Below are positions 25,979-34,597 of a stretch of 64,000 nucleotides of DNA, piece after piece. Each line of letters starts with the position of its first letter. Position 1 is the first letter of the stretch. The notes below the pieces were generated by a model. The model did not search any database. It was not told the DNA's origin and saw only the letters and a program-made list of their open reading frames with translations. Source of the stretch: JANQOH01 sp965201155 (lineage in GTDB: Bacteria > Pseudomonadota > Alphaproteobacteria > UBA7887); assembly GCA_965201155.1 (NCBI GenBank), contig OZ241752.1:1922001-1986000 (forward strand). The letters run 5' to 3'. Made by a program: the position numbers and the translations under genes.

Positions 25979-27583
25979 ATGGCTTACACTGCCGCCGCAG
26001 GCGACGACCACGGCCATAATCCGACCGGTCTCAAGCGCTGGTTGTTCTCGACCAACCACAAGGACATCGGCACGCTCTATCTGATCTTCGCGGCGATCGC
26101 GGGTCTGGTGGGACTGGTGCTCTCGGTCATGATGCGCCTCGAGCTGGCGGAGCCGGGGATGCAATATTTCGCCGACGATCCGCATCAGTTCAATGTGTTC
26201 GTGACCGGGCACGGCCTGATCATGGTGTTCTTCCTGATCATGCCGGCGCTGATCGGCGGATTCGGCAACTGGTTCGTGCCGATCATGATCGGGGCGCCGG
26301 ACATGGCCTTCCCGCGCATGAACAATATCAGCTTCTGGCTGATCGTCCCTGCGTTCATCCTGCTGGTGGGGTCGATGTTCGTGGACGGCGGCTATGGCAG
26401 CGGCGCCGGAACCGGCTGGACGATATATCCTCCTTTATCCAGCGGTGATTTTCACAGCGGGCCGGCGATGGACATGGCGATCTTCTCGCTGCATCTCGCC
26501 GGCGCGTCTTCCATTCTGGGCGCGATCAATTTTATCACCACCATCTTCAACATGCGCGCGCCCGGCATGACGCTGCACAAGATGCCACTGTTCGTGTGGT
26601 CGATCCTGGTAACGGTGTTCCTGTTGCTGCTGGCTTTGCCGGTGCTGGCAGGCGCCATCACCATGCTGCTGACCGACCGGAATTTCGGCACCACCTTCTT
26701 CATTGCCGAGGGCGGCGGTGATCCGATCCTGTTCCAGCACCTGTTCTGGTTCTTCGGGCATCCCGAGGTCTATATCCTGATCCTGCCGGGGTTCGGCATT
26801 GTCAGCCAGGTGGTTTCCACCTTCTCGCGCAAGCCGGTGTTCGGCTATCTCGGCATGGCCTATGCCATGGTAGCGATCGGTTTTGTCGGCTTCATCGTGT
26901 GGGCGCATCACATGTATACGGTCGGCATGGATGTGGACACGCGGGCCTATTTTGTGGCCGCCACGATGGTGATAGCGGTTCCCACGGGCATTAAGATCTT
27001 CAGTTGGGTGGCCACCATGTGGGGCGGGTCCATCACTTTCGAAACGCCCATGCTGTTCGCGCTGGGGATGATCTTCCTGTTCGTGATCGGCGGGGTGACC
27101 GGCGTGGTGCTGGCCAATGCCGGCATAGATACCGCGCTGCATGACACCTACTATGTGGTTGGGCACTTCCACTACACCATGTCGATGGGCGCGTTGTTCT
27201 CCATCTTCGCCGGCATCTATTACTGGATTGGCAAGATGAGCGGGCGGCACTATGACGAGTTCCTGGGGAAGGTGCAGTTCTGGACGCTGTTCATCGGTGT
27301 GAACCTGACATTCTTCCCGATGCATTTTTCCGGTCTGGCGGGCATGCCCCGGCGCTATGTCGATTATCCCGACGCTTTCGCCGGCTGGAACATGGTGTCT
27401 TCCTGGGGCGCGTATCTGTCGGCGTTTTCGGCGGTGCTGTTCCTGTTCATCATGTTCCGCACCTTTACCGCCGGCCGCCGGTGCGAGGACAACCCGTGGG
27501 GCGAGGGCGCCACGACGCTCGAATGGCAATGCGCGTCGCCACCGCCGTTCCACACCTATGAGGAACTGCCGCGCATCAAGTAG
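25979..27583 (+). CDS. ctaD: Cytochrome c oxidase subunit I (haem a, a3-CuB)
   Basis: A 534-residue, twelve-helix haem-copper oxidase subunit of the A1 type. The start is the ATG at 25979; a GTG at 25970 would add three residues. The CuB/Tyr cross-link motif is FGHPEVYILILPGFG, where the Glu-to-Tyr relation marks family A1. The histidine pair is in VWAHHMYTVGM, and the haem ligands are in VGHFHYTMSMG and VTGHGLIM. The K- and D-channel regions appear intact. It is the catalytic, proton-pumping core of the aa3 oxidase. Confidence 0.97.
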   Translation: MAYTAAAGDDHGHNPTGLKRWLFSTNHKDIGTLYLIFAAIAGLVGLVLSVMMRLELAEPGMQYFADDPHQFNVFVTGHGLIMVFFLIMPALIGGFGNWFVPIMIGAPDMAFPRMNNISFWLIVPAFILLVGSMFVDGGYGSGAGTGWTIYPPLSSGDFHSGPAMDMAIFSLHLAGASSILGAINFITTIFNMRAPGMTLHKMPLFVWSILVTVFLLLLALPVLAGAITMLLTDRNFGTTFFIAEGGGDPILFQHLFWFFGHPEVYILILPGFGIVSQVVSTFSRKPVFGYLGMAYAMVAIGFVGFIVWAHHMYTVGMDVDTRAYFVAATMVIAVPTGIKIFSWVATMWGGSITFETPMLFALGMIFLFVIGGVTGVVLANAGIDTALHDTYYVVGHFHYTMSMGALFSIFAGIYYWIGKMSGRHYDEFLGKVQFWTLFIGVNLTFFPMHFSGLAGMPRRYVDYPDAFAGWNMVSSWGAYLSAFSAVLFLFIMFRTFTAGRRCEDNPWGEGATTLEWQCASPPPFHTYEELPRIK

Positions 27584-27609
27584 CATTTTCCGACTGCAGG
27601 AGAAGCCTG

Positions 27610-28536
27610 GTGTCACGGCCCGGTTCCATTGCCGCTCCGGCCATTGCTGCGGCCGCCGGAGCGGCGGAGGCAGGTGCGCGCGACTATCTGGCGCTGCTCA
27701 AGCCGCGCGTCATGTCGCTTGTCTGTTTTACCGGGCTGGTGGGCATGGTGCTGGCGCCGGGAGCGCTGCATCCGACTCTCGCGTTCACTGCGCTGCTGTG
27801 TATCGCGGTGGGCGCGGGTGCGTCCGGCGCCATCAACATGTGGTGCGACCGCGACATGGATGCGCTGATGACGCGCACGCGGGAACGGCCGCTTCCCGCG
27901 GGGCGCATGGCGCCGGATGCGGCGCTCGGCTTCGGCGTCACGCTGGCAGTGGCTTCGGTGGCGCTGATGGCGCTTGCGGTCAATTGGCTGTCGGCCGGCC
28001 TGCTGGCGCTCACCATCGGCTTCTATGTCTTCGTGTACACCTTCTGGCTGAAACGTCGCACGCCGCAAAACATCGTGATTGGCGGCGCCGCAGGCGCGCT
28101 GCCGCCGGTGATCGGCTGGGCTGCGGTGAGCGGCGAAACGACCCTGGCGCCGTGGGTGCTGTTCGCCATCATCTTTGTCTGGACGCCGCCGCATTTCTGG
28201 GCGCTCGCGCTGTACCGCGCGGGCGATTATGCGCGCGCCGGCGTGCCGATGCTGCCGGTGGTTTCAGGGCGCCGGGAGACGCGCCGCCAAATCCTGCTTT
28301 ACAGCCTGGTCCTGGTGCCGCTGGCGCTGGCGCCGGCGCTGCTGTCGGTTGCGGGCTGGCTGTATGGCGCCGGAGCCGCGCTGCTCGGCGCCGGTTTCCT
28401 CTATCGCGCCGTCATCCTGTGGCGGAGCGACGATGACGGCGATGCCCGCAAGCTGTTCGGGTATTCGATCGCCTATCTGTTCCTGATTTTCGCATTGTTG
28501 CTGATCGACCGCCTGCCGCCGGCAGGCGGTGCATGA
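27610..28536 (+). CDS. ctaB: Protoheme IX farnesyltransferase (haem O synthase)
   Basis: A 308-residue UbiA-superfamily membrane enzyme starting at a GTG with AGGAG eight bases upstream. It has the two Asp-rich motifs, NMWCDRDMDALMTRT and the later YRAGDYARAGVPML, plus GGAAGALPPVIGWAA and WTPPHFWALAL. It farnesylates haem b to haem O, the first step towards the haem a of the neighbouring oxidase. Its place between ctaD and ctaG is usual in Alphaproteobacteria. Confidence 0.95.
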   Translation: MSRPGSIAAPAIAAAAGAAEAGARDYLALLKPRVMSLVCFTGLVGMVLAPGALHPTLAFTALLCIAVGAGASGAINMWCDRDMDALMTRTRERPLPAGRMAPDAALGFGVTLAVASVALMALAVNWLSAGLLALTIGFYVFVYTFWLKRRTPQNIVIGGAAGALPPVIGWAAVSGETTLAPWVLFAIIFVWTPPHFWALALYRAGDYARAGVPMLPVVSGRRETRRQILLYSLVLVPLALAPALLSVAGWLYGAGAALLGAGFLYRAVILWRSDDDGDARKLFGYSIAYLFLIFALLLIDRLPPAGGA

Positions 28537-28540
28537 CACC

Positions 28541-28663
28541 ATGCCGCCGCATCCGCTGCACCGCCGCCAGAAGATCAAGAACATCGCGCTTGCCGTGACC
28601 CTCGGCGCGCTGGTGGTGCTGTTCTTCCTCATTACCCTGGCGAAGCTGGGAGGCGAGGCGTGA
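28541..28663 (+). CDS. Small single-helix protein of the cox operon (CoxF-like)
   Basis: A 40-residue ORF between ctaB and ctaG. The first 14 residues are basic (HRRQKIKNIA), followed by one transmembrane helix (LAVTLGALVVLFFLITLAKL). Small proteins of this shape occur at exactly this position in many alphaproteobacterial cox operons and are called CoxF or cox assembly-like. Its stop overlaps the ctaG GTG (GTGA), which supports real translation. The function is not established; a role in oxidase assembly or stability is inferred from context. Confidence 0.7.
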   Translation: MPPHPLHRRQKIKNIALAVTLGALVVLFFLITLAKLGGEA

Positions 28664-29250
28664 GACGCGATGCGGCCATGGCCGGGGCGGCGGAGGTGCG
28701 CCATCGGCGGCTGGCTTTCGGGTTGGGGTTGTTTGTGTGCGGCATGGTGGGCCTCGCTTTCGCGTCGGCGCCGCTCTATCGGCTGTTTTGCCAGGTCACC
28801 GGCTATGGCGGCACGACACAGGTGGCGGAGGCGGCGCCCGGAGCGGCGGCGGATAGCCCGCTGTTCACGGTGCGCTTCAACGCCGATACCGACCCGGACC
28901 TGCCATGGCGTTTCGCGCCGCTGGAGCGCAAGATTCAAGTGCGGGCGGGAGAACCGATCCTGGCATTCTACCGCGCCGTCAATGACGGTGCGGGGCGCGT
29001 CGGCACCGCCACCTTCAATGTGACGCCGCTGGCCGCCGGCCCGTATTTCAGCAAGGTGGAGTGTTTCTGTTTCGAGGAACAGTATCTTGCGAACGGGGAA
29101 AGCGCCGAGTTTGCGGTTTCCTTCTTTATCGATCCGGCGATTGCCGAAGACCCGAACACCTCCGAAATCGGCACCGTCACACTATCCTACACCATGTTCG
29201 ATGCCGGCGAGGAGGCGCTGGAGCGCCGCCACGCCGCCGCCGGTGCGTAA
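28660..29250 (+). CDS. ctaG: Cytochrome c oxidase copper chaperone CtaG/Cox11
   Basis: A 196-residue protein anchored by one N-terminal helix (AFGLGLFVCGMVGLAFA) with a periplasmic immunoglobulin-like domain. The copper-binding motif CFCFEEQ sits in YFSKVECFCFEEQYL, and APLYRLFCQVTGYGGTT contributes a further conserved cysteine. It delivers copper to CuB of subunit I. It starts at the GTG that overlaps the preceding small ORF. All hallmark residues are present. Confidence 0.95.
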   Translation: MRRDAAMAGAAEVRHRRLAFGLGLFVCGMVGLAFASAPLYRLFCQVTGYGGTTQVAEAAPGAAADSPLFTVRFNADTDPDLPWRFAPLERKIQVRAGEPILAFYRAVNDGAGRVGTATFNVTPLAAGPYFSKVECFCFEEQYLANGESAEFAVSFFIDPAIAEDPNTSEIGTVTLSYTMFDAGEEALERRHAAAGA

Positions 29251-29286
29251 CTGAATCGCAGTCCTTTCCGAACCGAGAGTCACACC

Positions 29287-30108
29287 ATGTCCAACGCCGA
29301 AGCCAAGCATCCCTATCATCTGGTGGACCCGAGTCCCTGGCCGCTGTTGGGCGCGTTTGCCGCGCTGCTTCTGACATTCGGCACGGTTGCGGTCATGCAC
29401 GAGGCCGCGGGCGGAGTATGGATCGTGACTGCAGGCGCGCTGCTAGTCGCATTGACGATGGTAGTGTGGTGGCGCGATGTCATTCGCGAAGCCACTCATG
29501 AAGGCCACCATACGCCGATTGTCCAGCTTGGATTGCGCTATGGCATGGCGTTGTTCATCGCTTCGGAGGTGATGTTTTTCTCGGCGTGGTTCTGGGCGTT
29601 TTTCGATGCGTCGATCTATGCCGACGAGGCGATACAATTCGGACGGGTGGATGCGAATGGCGGGCAATGGCCGCCGACACATATCGAGACCTTCGATCCG
29701 TGGCATCTGCCGCTGCTCAACACTGTCATCCTGCTTACATCGGGCGCGACCGTGACATGGGCGCATCATGCGCTGCGGGAAGGGAACAAGAAGCATCTGT
29801 TGCTCGGCCTCTGGTGCACGGTCATTCTGGGCGCGCTGTTCACGGTCGTGCAGGCATATGAATATTCCCACGCACCGTTCTCCTTCACCGACGGCATTTA
29901 TCCGTCCACCTTCTTCATGGCCACGGGCTTCCATGGCGCGCATGTGCTGATCGGCACGATCTTCCTCATCGTGTGCCTTGGCCGCGCGTACAAGGATCAT
30001 TTCAAGGCGGAGCACCATTTCGGCTTCGAGGCTGCCGCATGGTATTGGCATTTTGTCGATGTGGTATGGCTGTTCCTGTTCTTCTGCGTATATGTCTGGG
30101 GCGGTTGA
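29287..30108 (+). CDS. ctaE: Cytochrome c oxidase subunit III
   Basis: A 273-residue protein with seven hydrophobic helices. Motifs include HPYHLVDPSPWPLLG at the N-terminus, WWRDVIREATHEGHHT, EVMFFSAWFWAFF, FFMATGFHGAHVLIG and the C-terminal HFVDVVWLFLFF. It stabilises the subunit I active site and the proton uptake path. It is preceded by ctaG with a 36-base gap and overlaps the DUF983 gene by 17 bases at its end. Confidence 0.96.
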   Translation: MSNAEAKHPYHLVDPSPWPLLGAFAALLLTFGTVAVMHEAAGGVWIVTAGALLVALTMVVWWRDVIREATHEGHHTPIVQLGLRYGMALFIASEVMFFSAWFWAFFDASIYADEAIQFGRVDANGGQWPPTHIETFDPWHLPLLNTVILLTSGATVTWAHHALREGNKKHLLLGLWCTVILGALFTVVQAYEYSHAPFSFTDGIYPSTFFMATGFHGAHVLIGTIFLIVCLGRAYKDHFKAEHHFGFEAAAWYWHFVDVVWLFLFFCVYVWGG

Positions 30109-30484
30109 TCCGCACGTCCGGGCGCCGCTTTCCAGTCTGCGCGCGGGGCTTGGGCGGCGCTGCCCGCGCTGCGGAGAGGGGCGTCTCTATGCCGCCTATC
30201 TGAAGGTAGCGAAGCGGTGCAGCGTCTGCGGGCTCAACCTAGCCGGCCATGATGCCGGCGACGGGCCGGCAGTGTTAGTCTCGCTGATCACCGGTTTTGT
30301 GGTCGTAGGGGCGGCGCTTCTGGTGGAGGTGCGCTTCACGCCGCCCTATTGGCTGCACATGGTGCTGTGGGCGCCCAGCATCCTGGCGCTGTCGCTGGGC
30401 CTGCTGCCGGTCACGAAGGCCTGGCTCATCGCGCAGCACTACCGCCACGATCTGCTCGAGGAGCGAAACCGCCCGCGGCACTGA
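30092..30484 (+). CDS. DUF983 family membrane protein
   Basis: A 130-residue protein starting inside the end of ctaE. A rubredoxin-like zinc knuckle (RCPRCGEG and RCSVCGLN, two CxxC pairs) is followed by two transmembrane helices. DUF983 proteins regularly sit at the end of alphaproteobacterial cox operons, often just before surf1. Here surf1 is not next; the operon ends and a MATE gene converges on it. A role in oxidase biogenesis is inferred from context only. Confidence 0.85.
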   Translation: MSGAVDPHVRAPLSSLRAGLGRRCPRCGEGRLYAAYLKVAKRCSVCGLNLAGHDAGDGPAVLVSLITGFVVVGAALLVEVRFTPPYWLHMVLWAPSILALSLGLLPVTKAWLIAQHYRHDLLEERNRPRH

Positions 30485-30513
30485 TGCCCGCCGTTCCGTA
30501 TCCGCGCGGGTAA

Positions 30514-31836
30514 TCAGACGCGGATATCCGCCCAGCGGCCGCGCTGCCAGAGAAAGACGAATGCGGCGGCCTGGAGAAGGCGCCAGGCGATCTGACAGCA
30601 CCAGATGCCGAGCAGCCCGCCGCCGAGTACGGGGCCGGCGAGTAGCGCCGCCGGCAGGAACATCAGCCATTGCACGGTGATCGAGACTTTCATCACGGTG
30701 CGCGTCGCGCCGGCGCCGTTGAGCGCGTGCATCAGCACCATTCCCACGGCATCTGTCACGATGGCAAGGCCGGTGAGACGCAGCGGCAGGACGGCCAGCA
30801 TCATTGTTTCCGCATCGCTCAGAAACACGCCCAGTATGGCTTCGGGAACCAGTGCCATCGGCAGGCCCAGGCTGCCCATGACGACCGCGGCCACTTTCAC
30901 TACGTCCCATGCCCATTGACGGGCGGCGTCGCGCGTGCCTTGCCCCAGCGTCCGCCCGACCAGCGAGGCGGCGGCGAGGCCGAGCGCCATTCCCGGAAGA
31001 ATCGCCACCAGCAACACATTGGTGAGGACATTTGCCGCCGCGAGTTCGGCCGTGCCGACGCGGCCGACGATCACCATCATGACAGTGAAGCCGGCGGCGA
31101 AGGCGAATTGCTGGATCGAGGCGGGGAGGGACACGCGCATCATGGTCAACATGGTTTCGCGGCGCGGCATGCGGGTGAGAAAGCCGTTGGGGCGGGCGCG
31201 CCGCCATGCGGTCCAGCTGTACATGGCGGCGCCGATCCACATGGCGGCCGCGGTGCCGATGCCGGATCCCAGCGTGCCGAGGGCGGGTAACCCGAACGCG
31301 CCGAAAATCAGGATATAGTTCAGCACGACATTCACGACCTGCATGACCAGCAGGGTGCGCAGATAGACCATCGACTGGCCGATGCCGTTCCAATAGCCGC
31401 GATAGGCGAAGTTCATGCCGAGCGCCGCGATGCCGGCAAGCCGCGCCTGGAGATAGGGCGCGCCATGCGCGAGCACTTCCGGGTCGCGGTTCAGCAGCGC
31501 CAGGAGTTCGGGGGCGACGGCGCTGAGCGCCAATGACAGGGGAATCGCCACACTGAGGGCCAGTGCGAGGCCGCCATTCAGCGGCACGGCGGTTTCCGCC
31601 TCGCGGCCCTCTCCCTTGCGCCGCGAAGACATGGCCTGTACGCCGGCGGACATACCCATGACGAAGGCGCCGCACATGAAGCTGGTAAAACCGCCAATGC
31701 CGACAGCCGCCAGGGCCTGCGGGCCGAGCCGCCCTATCATCACCGTATCGACGAGGTTGAACACCGTCTGCGATGACATCGCGCCCACGATGGGCATTCC
31801 AAGCGCGAGGATGGTGTGAAGGCGCGCCCGGTCCAT
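30514..31836 (-). CDS. MATE-family multidrug/Na+ antiporter
   Basis: A 440-residue protein with about twelve hydrophobic helices arranged as two related halves. The N-terminal half starts ILALGMPIVGAMSSQTVFNLVDTVMIGRLG, and the second half contains SLPASIQQFAFAAGFTVMMV. Both are characteristic of the NorM/MATE fold. It probably expels cationic compounds or metabolites. It converges on the cox operon and is divergent from the NosR-like pair, so it is a separate unit. The specific substrate is not readable. Confidence 0.9.
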   Translation of the reverse strand: MDRARLHTILALGMPIVGAMSSQTVFNLVDTVMIGRLGPQALAAVGIGGFTSFMCGAFVMGMSAGVQAMSSRRKGEGREAETAVPLNGGLALALSVAIPLSLALSAVAPELLALLNRDPEVLAHGAPYLQARLAGIAALGMNFAYRGYWNGIGQSMVYLRTLLVMQVVNVVLNYILIFGAFGLPALGTLGSGIGTAAAMWIGAAMYSWTAWRRARPNGFLTRMPRRETMLTMMRVSLPASIQQFAFAAGFTVMMVIVGRVGTAELAAANVLTNVLLVAILPGMALGLAAASLVGRTLGQGTRDAARQWAWDVVKVAAVVMGSLGLPMALVPEAILGVFLSDAETMMLAVLPLRLTGLAIVTDAVGMVLMHALNGAGATRTVMKVSITVQWLMFLPAALLAGPVLGGGLLGIWCCQIAWRLLQAAAFVFLWQRGRWADIRV

Positions 31837-32026
31837 CGCGTGTGGCTCAGCGACCGCCCGCGCAGGCGGCCGGACAGTCGACGGGCCGGCTCATGGGCGG
31901 ATATATGGGGCAAAACCGTGCGGAAGGGAAATCGCGTGACATTGCCTGCGCCGGCACGCATGATTTCGCCGGACGGTTGGTATAGGTTGGCGCAGCAGGG
32001 CGGCGGCGCGAAGGCAAGGAGCGGCG

Positions 32027-32062
32027 ATGATGACGCAGGCAGGCGGGCCCCGGCTGGCGTGA
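32027..32062 (+). other. 11-codon leader minicistron coupled to the first NosR-like gene
   Basis: AAGGAG at 32016-32021 precedes ATG ATG at 32027. The frame reads MMTQAGGPRLA and ends at TGA 32060-32062, overlapping GTG at 32059 that is in frame with the NosR-like protein. This is either a translational-coupling leader or the true start disconnected by a frameshift. Confidence 0.35.
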
Positions 32063-34593
32063 CCGACGGTTGCGACAAGTATGGCAGCGGCTTGGCATGG
32101 CCTGCCGCAGGCGCGAGGGCGGTTGCCGTGCTGTTGATGGCCGCCACCGTATTGTTTGCGGCGGCGGCCGATGCGGCGAGGAAGCATCCGCGGCCCGGCC
32201 CGGGCGGGACATATATCGAGCGGTATCTGCTTGAGTTTCGCCTGCCCAAGGTCAGCCCGCAAGCCGACCGGTTCGGACCCGCCGAGGGGCAGCCGCCCTC
32301 AATGCCGCTTTATCAGGGCGATACTCTGATCGGCTATGCCTTCGACACGTGGGACGTGGTAAGCGCGGTGGGTTATTCGCGAAAGCCGTTCCACATTCTT
32401 GGTGGCATGGATTTGCAAGGGCGGCTGACCGGTACGGCGCTGGCGTGGCATGTGGAGCCGATCACATCGCTGGGGCGCAACGACAGGGATTTGCAGCGCT
32501 ATCTGAACCAGTTCGATGACCACGATGTGCGCGGCGGCGTGCGCGTGATGTTCGACGGTGCGATGCGTCAGGGCGCGCGGTCGAACGCCGACCGGCAGAT
32601 TGACGGTGTCTCGCGGGTCACCACCTCGTCAATGCTGTTTGCCGATGCGATACTGCGTTCCGCCCGCTTGGTTGCCCGGTCGCGCGGGATCGACCTCAGC
32701 GGCGGCGCTGGGGGGCCGGTGCTGGATGTGGAGAAGTTCGAGGAACTTACATGGCCGGAACTGGAAGCTGAGGGGTCGATCGCGCATCGCGCGGTCCCTG
32801 CCGGCAGCGGCGCGGAGGACGGCGCAGAGGTCGAACTCTGGGCGGCGCTTGTGGATCCCGCCGGCATCGGGGTCCATTTGCTGGGGCGGCATGGGCATGG
32901 CCGCTATATGGTGGGGCGTTCGCTCGATGATTCGGCGGTGTTTGTGGCTACGGGCGGCGCGCACAGCCTGCTGCCCCGGTCAAACAGCGCGCCTGCCCCC
33001 TTTCCTGCGCTGCAGATCGTGCAGGGGGAAACTGCCATCCGGCTCACCCGGGACCGCTTCGAGGCCATCATGTATTATAATGGGAAGGGGCGGCCGAGGG
33101 ATGTGGGGCAGGGGATTTTCCGCCTGTCAGCGGAGGACGGTTTCAACCCGGTCCTGCCATGGCGCCTGGAACTGGCATTGACCGACGAAGGCGGCGGCGA
33201 CACGCTGGTGGCGCTCGACTATGCGCTGCCGGCCCGCTTTGTGAAGGGCGAGGAACGCGTGCCCGAGGCCGCCAGACCCCCGCCCCCCGCCGCCGCTGCA
33301 CCGGACCGCGGGTCCACCGTTATCGAGCGATCAGGGTTTCGCCGCCGCAGCGGGCGGAATGCAGCGTTCGGAGCGCGGCCTCGGCCGCCCGCCGACACGG
33401 ACCCGCCACCGGAGGAAACGGCGCCGCCGGCTCCCGTTGAAACCGTTGTCGCCGAGGCGCCGGTTGAAACTGCGGTCACTGGGCCTCCCGCTGAGTCCCC
33501 CGTTGAAACTGTGGTTGAACGCTCCGTCGATACTGTGGTGGAAACGGTGCTCGAGGCCGGGACGGGAGGTGCTGTCGCGCTGCCGCAGGCGGCGGCTGCG
33601 CTCGCTGCGCCGGTTGGCGATGAACTCGCCTTCGAGGACCCGGGCGGGCCGGACTGGCGCGCGGAATGGGAGGCTCAGCGCGTGCCGCTTATCCTGCTTG
33701 CGGTGACGCTGGCGGTGTTGTTCGTCATTCTGTCGCTGCAGGAGGCAATCGTGCGCCGGCACCGCTTGCATGTGTTCCTGCGGGTGGCGTTTCTCGCCTG
33801 GATAGTGGGCTGGCTCGGCTGGGTGGCGGGCGCGCAGCTCAGCGTTCTTCACATCATAAACTGGCTTCAGTCAGTGGAGATCGGCTTCGACCTCGCGTTC
33901 TTTCTCATGGAACCGCTGATCTTCACGATCACGGTGTTCGTCGCCATTTCCGCACTGCTGTGGGGACGCGCGGCGTTCTGCGGCTGGCTCTGCCCGTTCG
34001 GCGCCTTGCAGGAGTTGCTGAACCGCCTCGCCGTGCGCCTGCGGATCCCGCAAATTCCCCTGCCCGCGGCCGTGGCGGAGCGGTTGACAGCGCTGAAATA
34101 TCTTATCTTTGTCGGCTTGGCGGCGTTGACATTCCTGGCTGTGGATCTGGCCTATGCGGCGTCGTCGGTGGAGCCGTTCAAGACCGCAATCACATTTCGC
34201 TTCGATGCGCCTGTGGCGGCGGTCCTCTACGCATTGGCCCTGCTCGGAATTGGGCTTACCATCGAGCGTTTCTATTGCCGTTTTGTGTGTCCGCTGGGTG
34301 CAGGACTTGCAATACTCGGGCGGCTGCGGATGTTCGACTGGCTGAAGCGGCGCGCGGAATGCGGCAATCCCTGCTCGCGCTGCGAAAAAGTCTGTCCGGT
34401 CGGGGCCATTCGCAAGGACGGCACGATCGACATGAACGAGTGTTTCTACTGCCTCGATTGCCAGGTGGTCTATTATGACTCCCACCAATGCCCGCCCCTG
34501 GTCAAGCGCCGGCGGCGTCTGGAAGCCGCCCGCCCGCGCAATGTTCCGGCGCTTGCGCGCACGATCGAGCCGGCAAGCGCGCCCGAGCTCTGA
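32059..34593 (+). CDS. NosR/NirI-like flavin and iron-sulfur membrane protein, first copy
   Basis: About 844 residues from the GTG at 32059, which is coupled to the leader ORF; GTG 31936 and ATG 31960 are longer alternatives. A signal peptide ending near AAADA is followed by a periplasmic FMN-binding domain. Its flavinylation site reads DGVSRVTTSS (Asp182, Thr188) instead of the usual S/T-G-A-T. A Pro/Val/Glu/Thr linker follows at residues 459-498, then membrane helices carrying CGWLCPFGALQEL and CRFVCPLGAG. The cytoplasmic ferredoxin part is CGNPCSRCEKVCPVGAI and CFYCLDCQVVYYD. The family moves electrons across the membrane to periplasmic reductases. No nosZ is near, so its partner is unknown. 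Confidence 0.85.
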   Translation: MTDGCDKYGSGLAWPAAGARAVAVLLMAATVLFAAAADAARKHPRPGPGGTYIERYLLEFRLPKVSPQADRFGPAEGQPPSMPLYQGDTLIGYAFDTWDVVSAVGYSRKPFHILGGMDLQGRLTGTALAWHVEPITSLGRNDRDLQRYLNQFDDHDVRGGVRVMFDGAMRQGARSNADRQIDGVSRVTTSSMLFADAILRSARLVARSRGIDLSGGAGGPVLDVEKFEELTWPELEAEGSIAHRAVPAGSGAEDGAEVELWAALVDPAGIGVHLLGRHGHGRYMVGRSLDDSAVFVATGGAHSLLPRSNSAPAPFPALQIVQGETAIRLTRDRFEAIMYYNGKGRPRDVGQGIFRLSAEDGFNPVLPWRLELALTDEGGGDTLVALDYALPARFVKGEERVPEAARPPPPAAAAPDRGSTVIERSGFRRRSGRNAAFGARPRPPADTDPPPEETAPPAPVETVVAEAPVETAVTGPPAESPVETVVERSVDTVVETVLEAGTGGAVALPQAAAALAAPVGDELAFEDPGGPDWRAEWEAQRVPLILLAVTLAVLFVILSLQEAIVRRHRLHVFLRVAFLAWIVGWLGWVAGAQLSVLHIINWLQSVEIGFDLAFFLMEPLIFTITVFVAISALLWGRAAFCGWLCPFGALQELLNRLAVRLRIPQIPLPAAVAERLTALKYLIFVGLAALTFLAVDLAYAASSVEPFKTAITFRFDAPVAAVLYALALLGIGLTIERFYCRFVCPLGAGLAILGRLRMFDWLKRRAECGNPCSRCEKVCPVGAIRKDGTIDMNECFYCLDCQVVYYDSHQCPPLVKRRRRLEAARPRNVPALARTIEPASAPEL
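33433..33552 (+). repeat. Short VET-type repeats in the linker of the first NosR-like protein
   Basis: Within residues 459-498 the motif (P/x)-V-E/D-T-x-V recurs six times (PVETVV, PVETAV, PVETVV, SVDTVV, VETVL and a weaker unit). It is encoded by repeated GTTGAAAC-like DNA. The segment links the periplasmic FMN domain to the membrane part, and the second paralogue has no counterpart. Confidence 0.7.
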
Positions 34594-34597
34594 ACCG

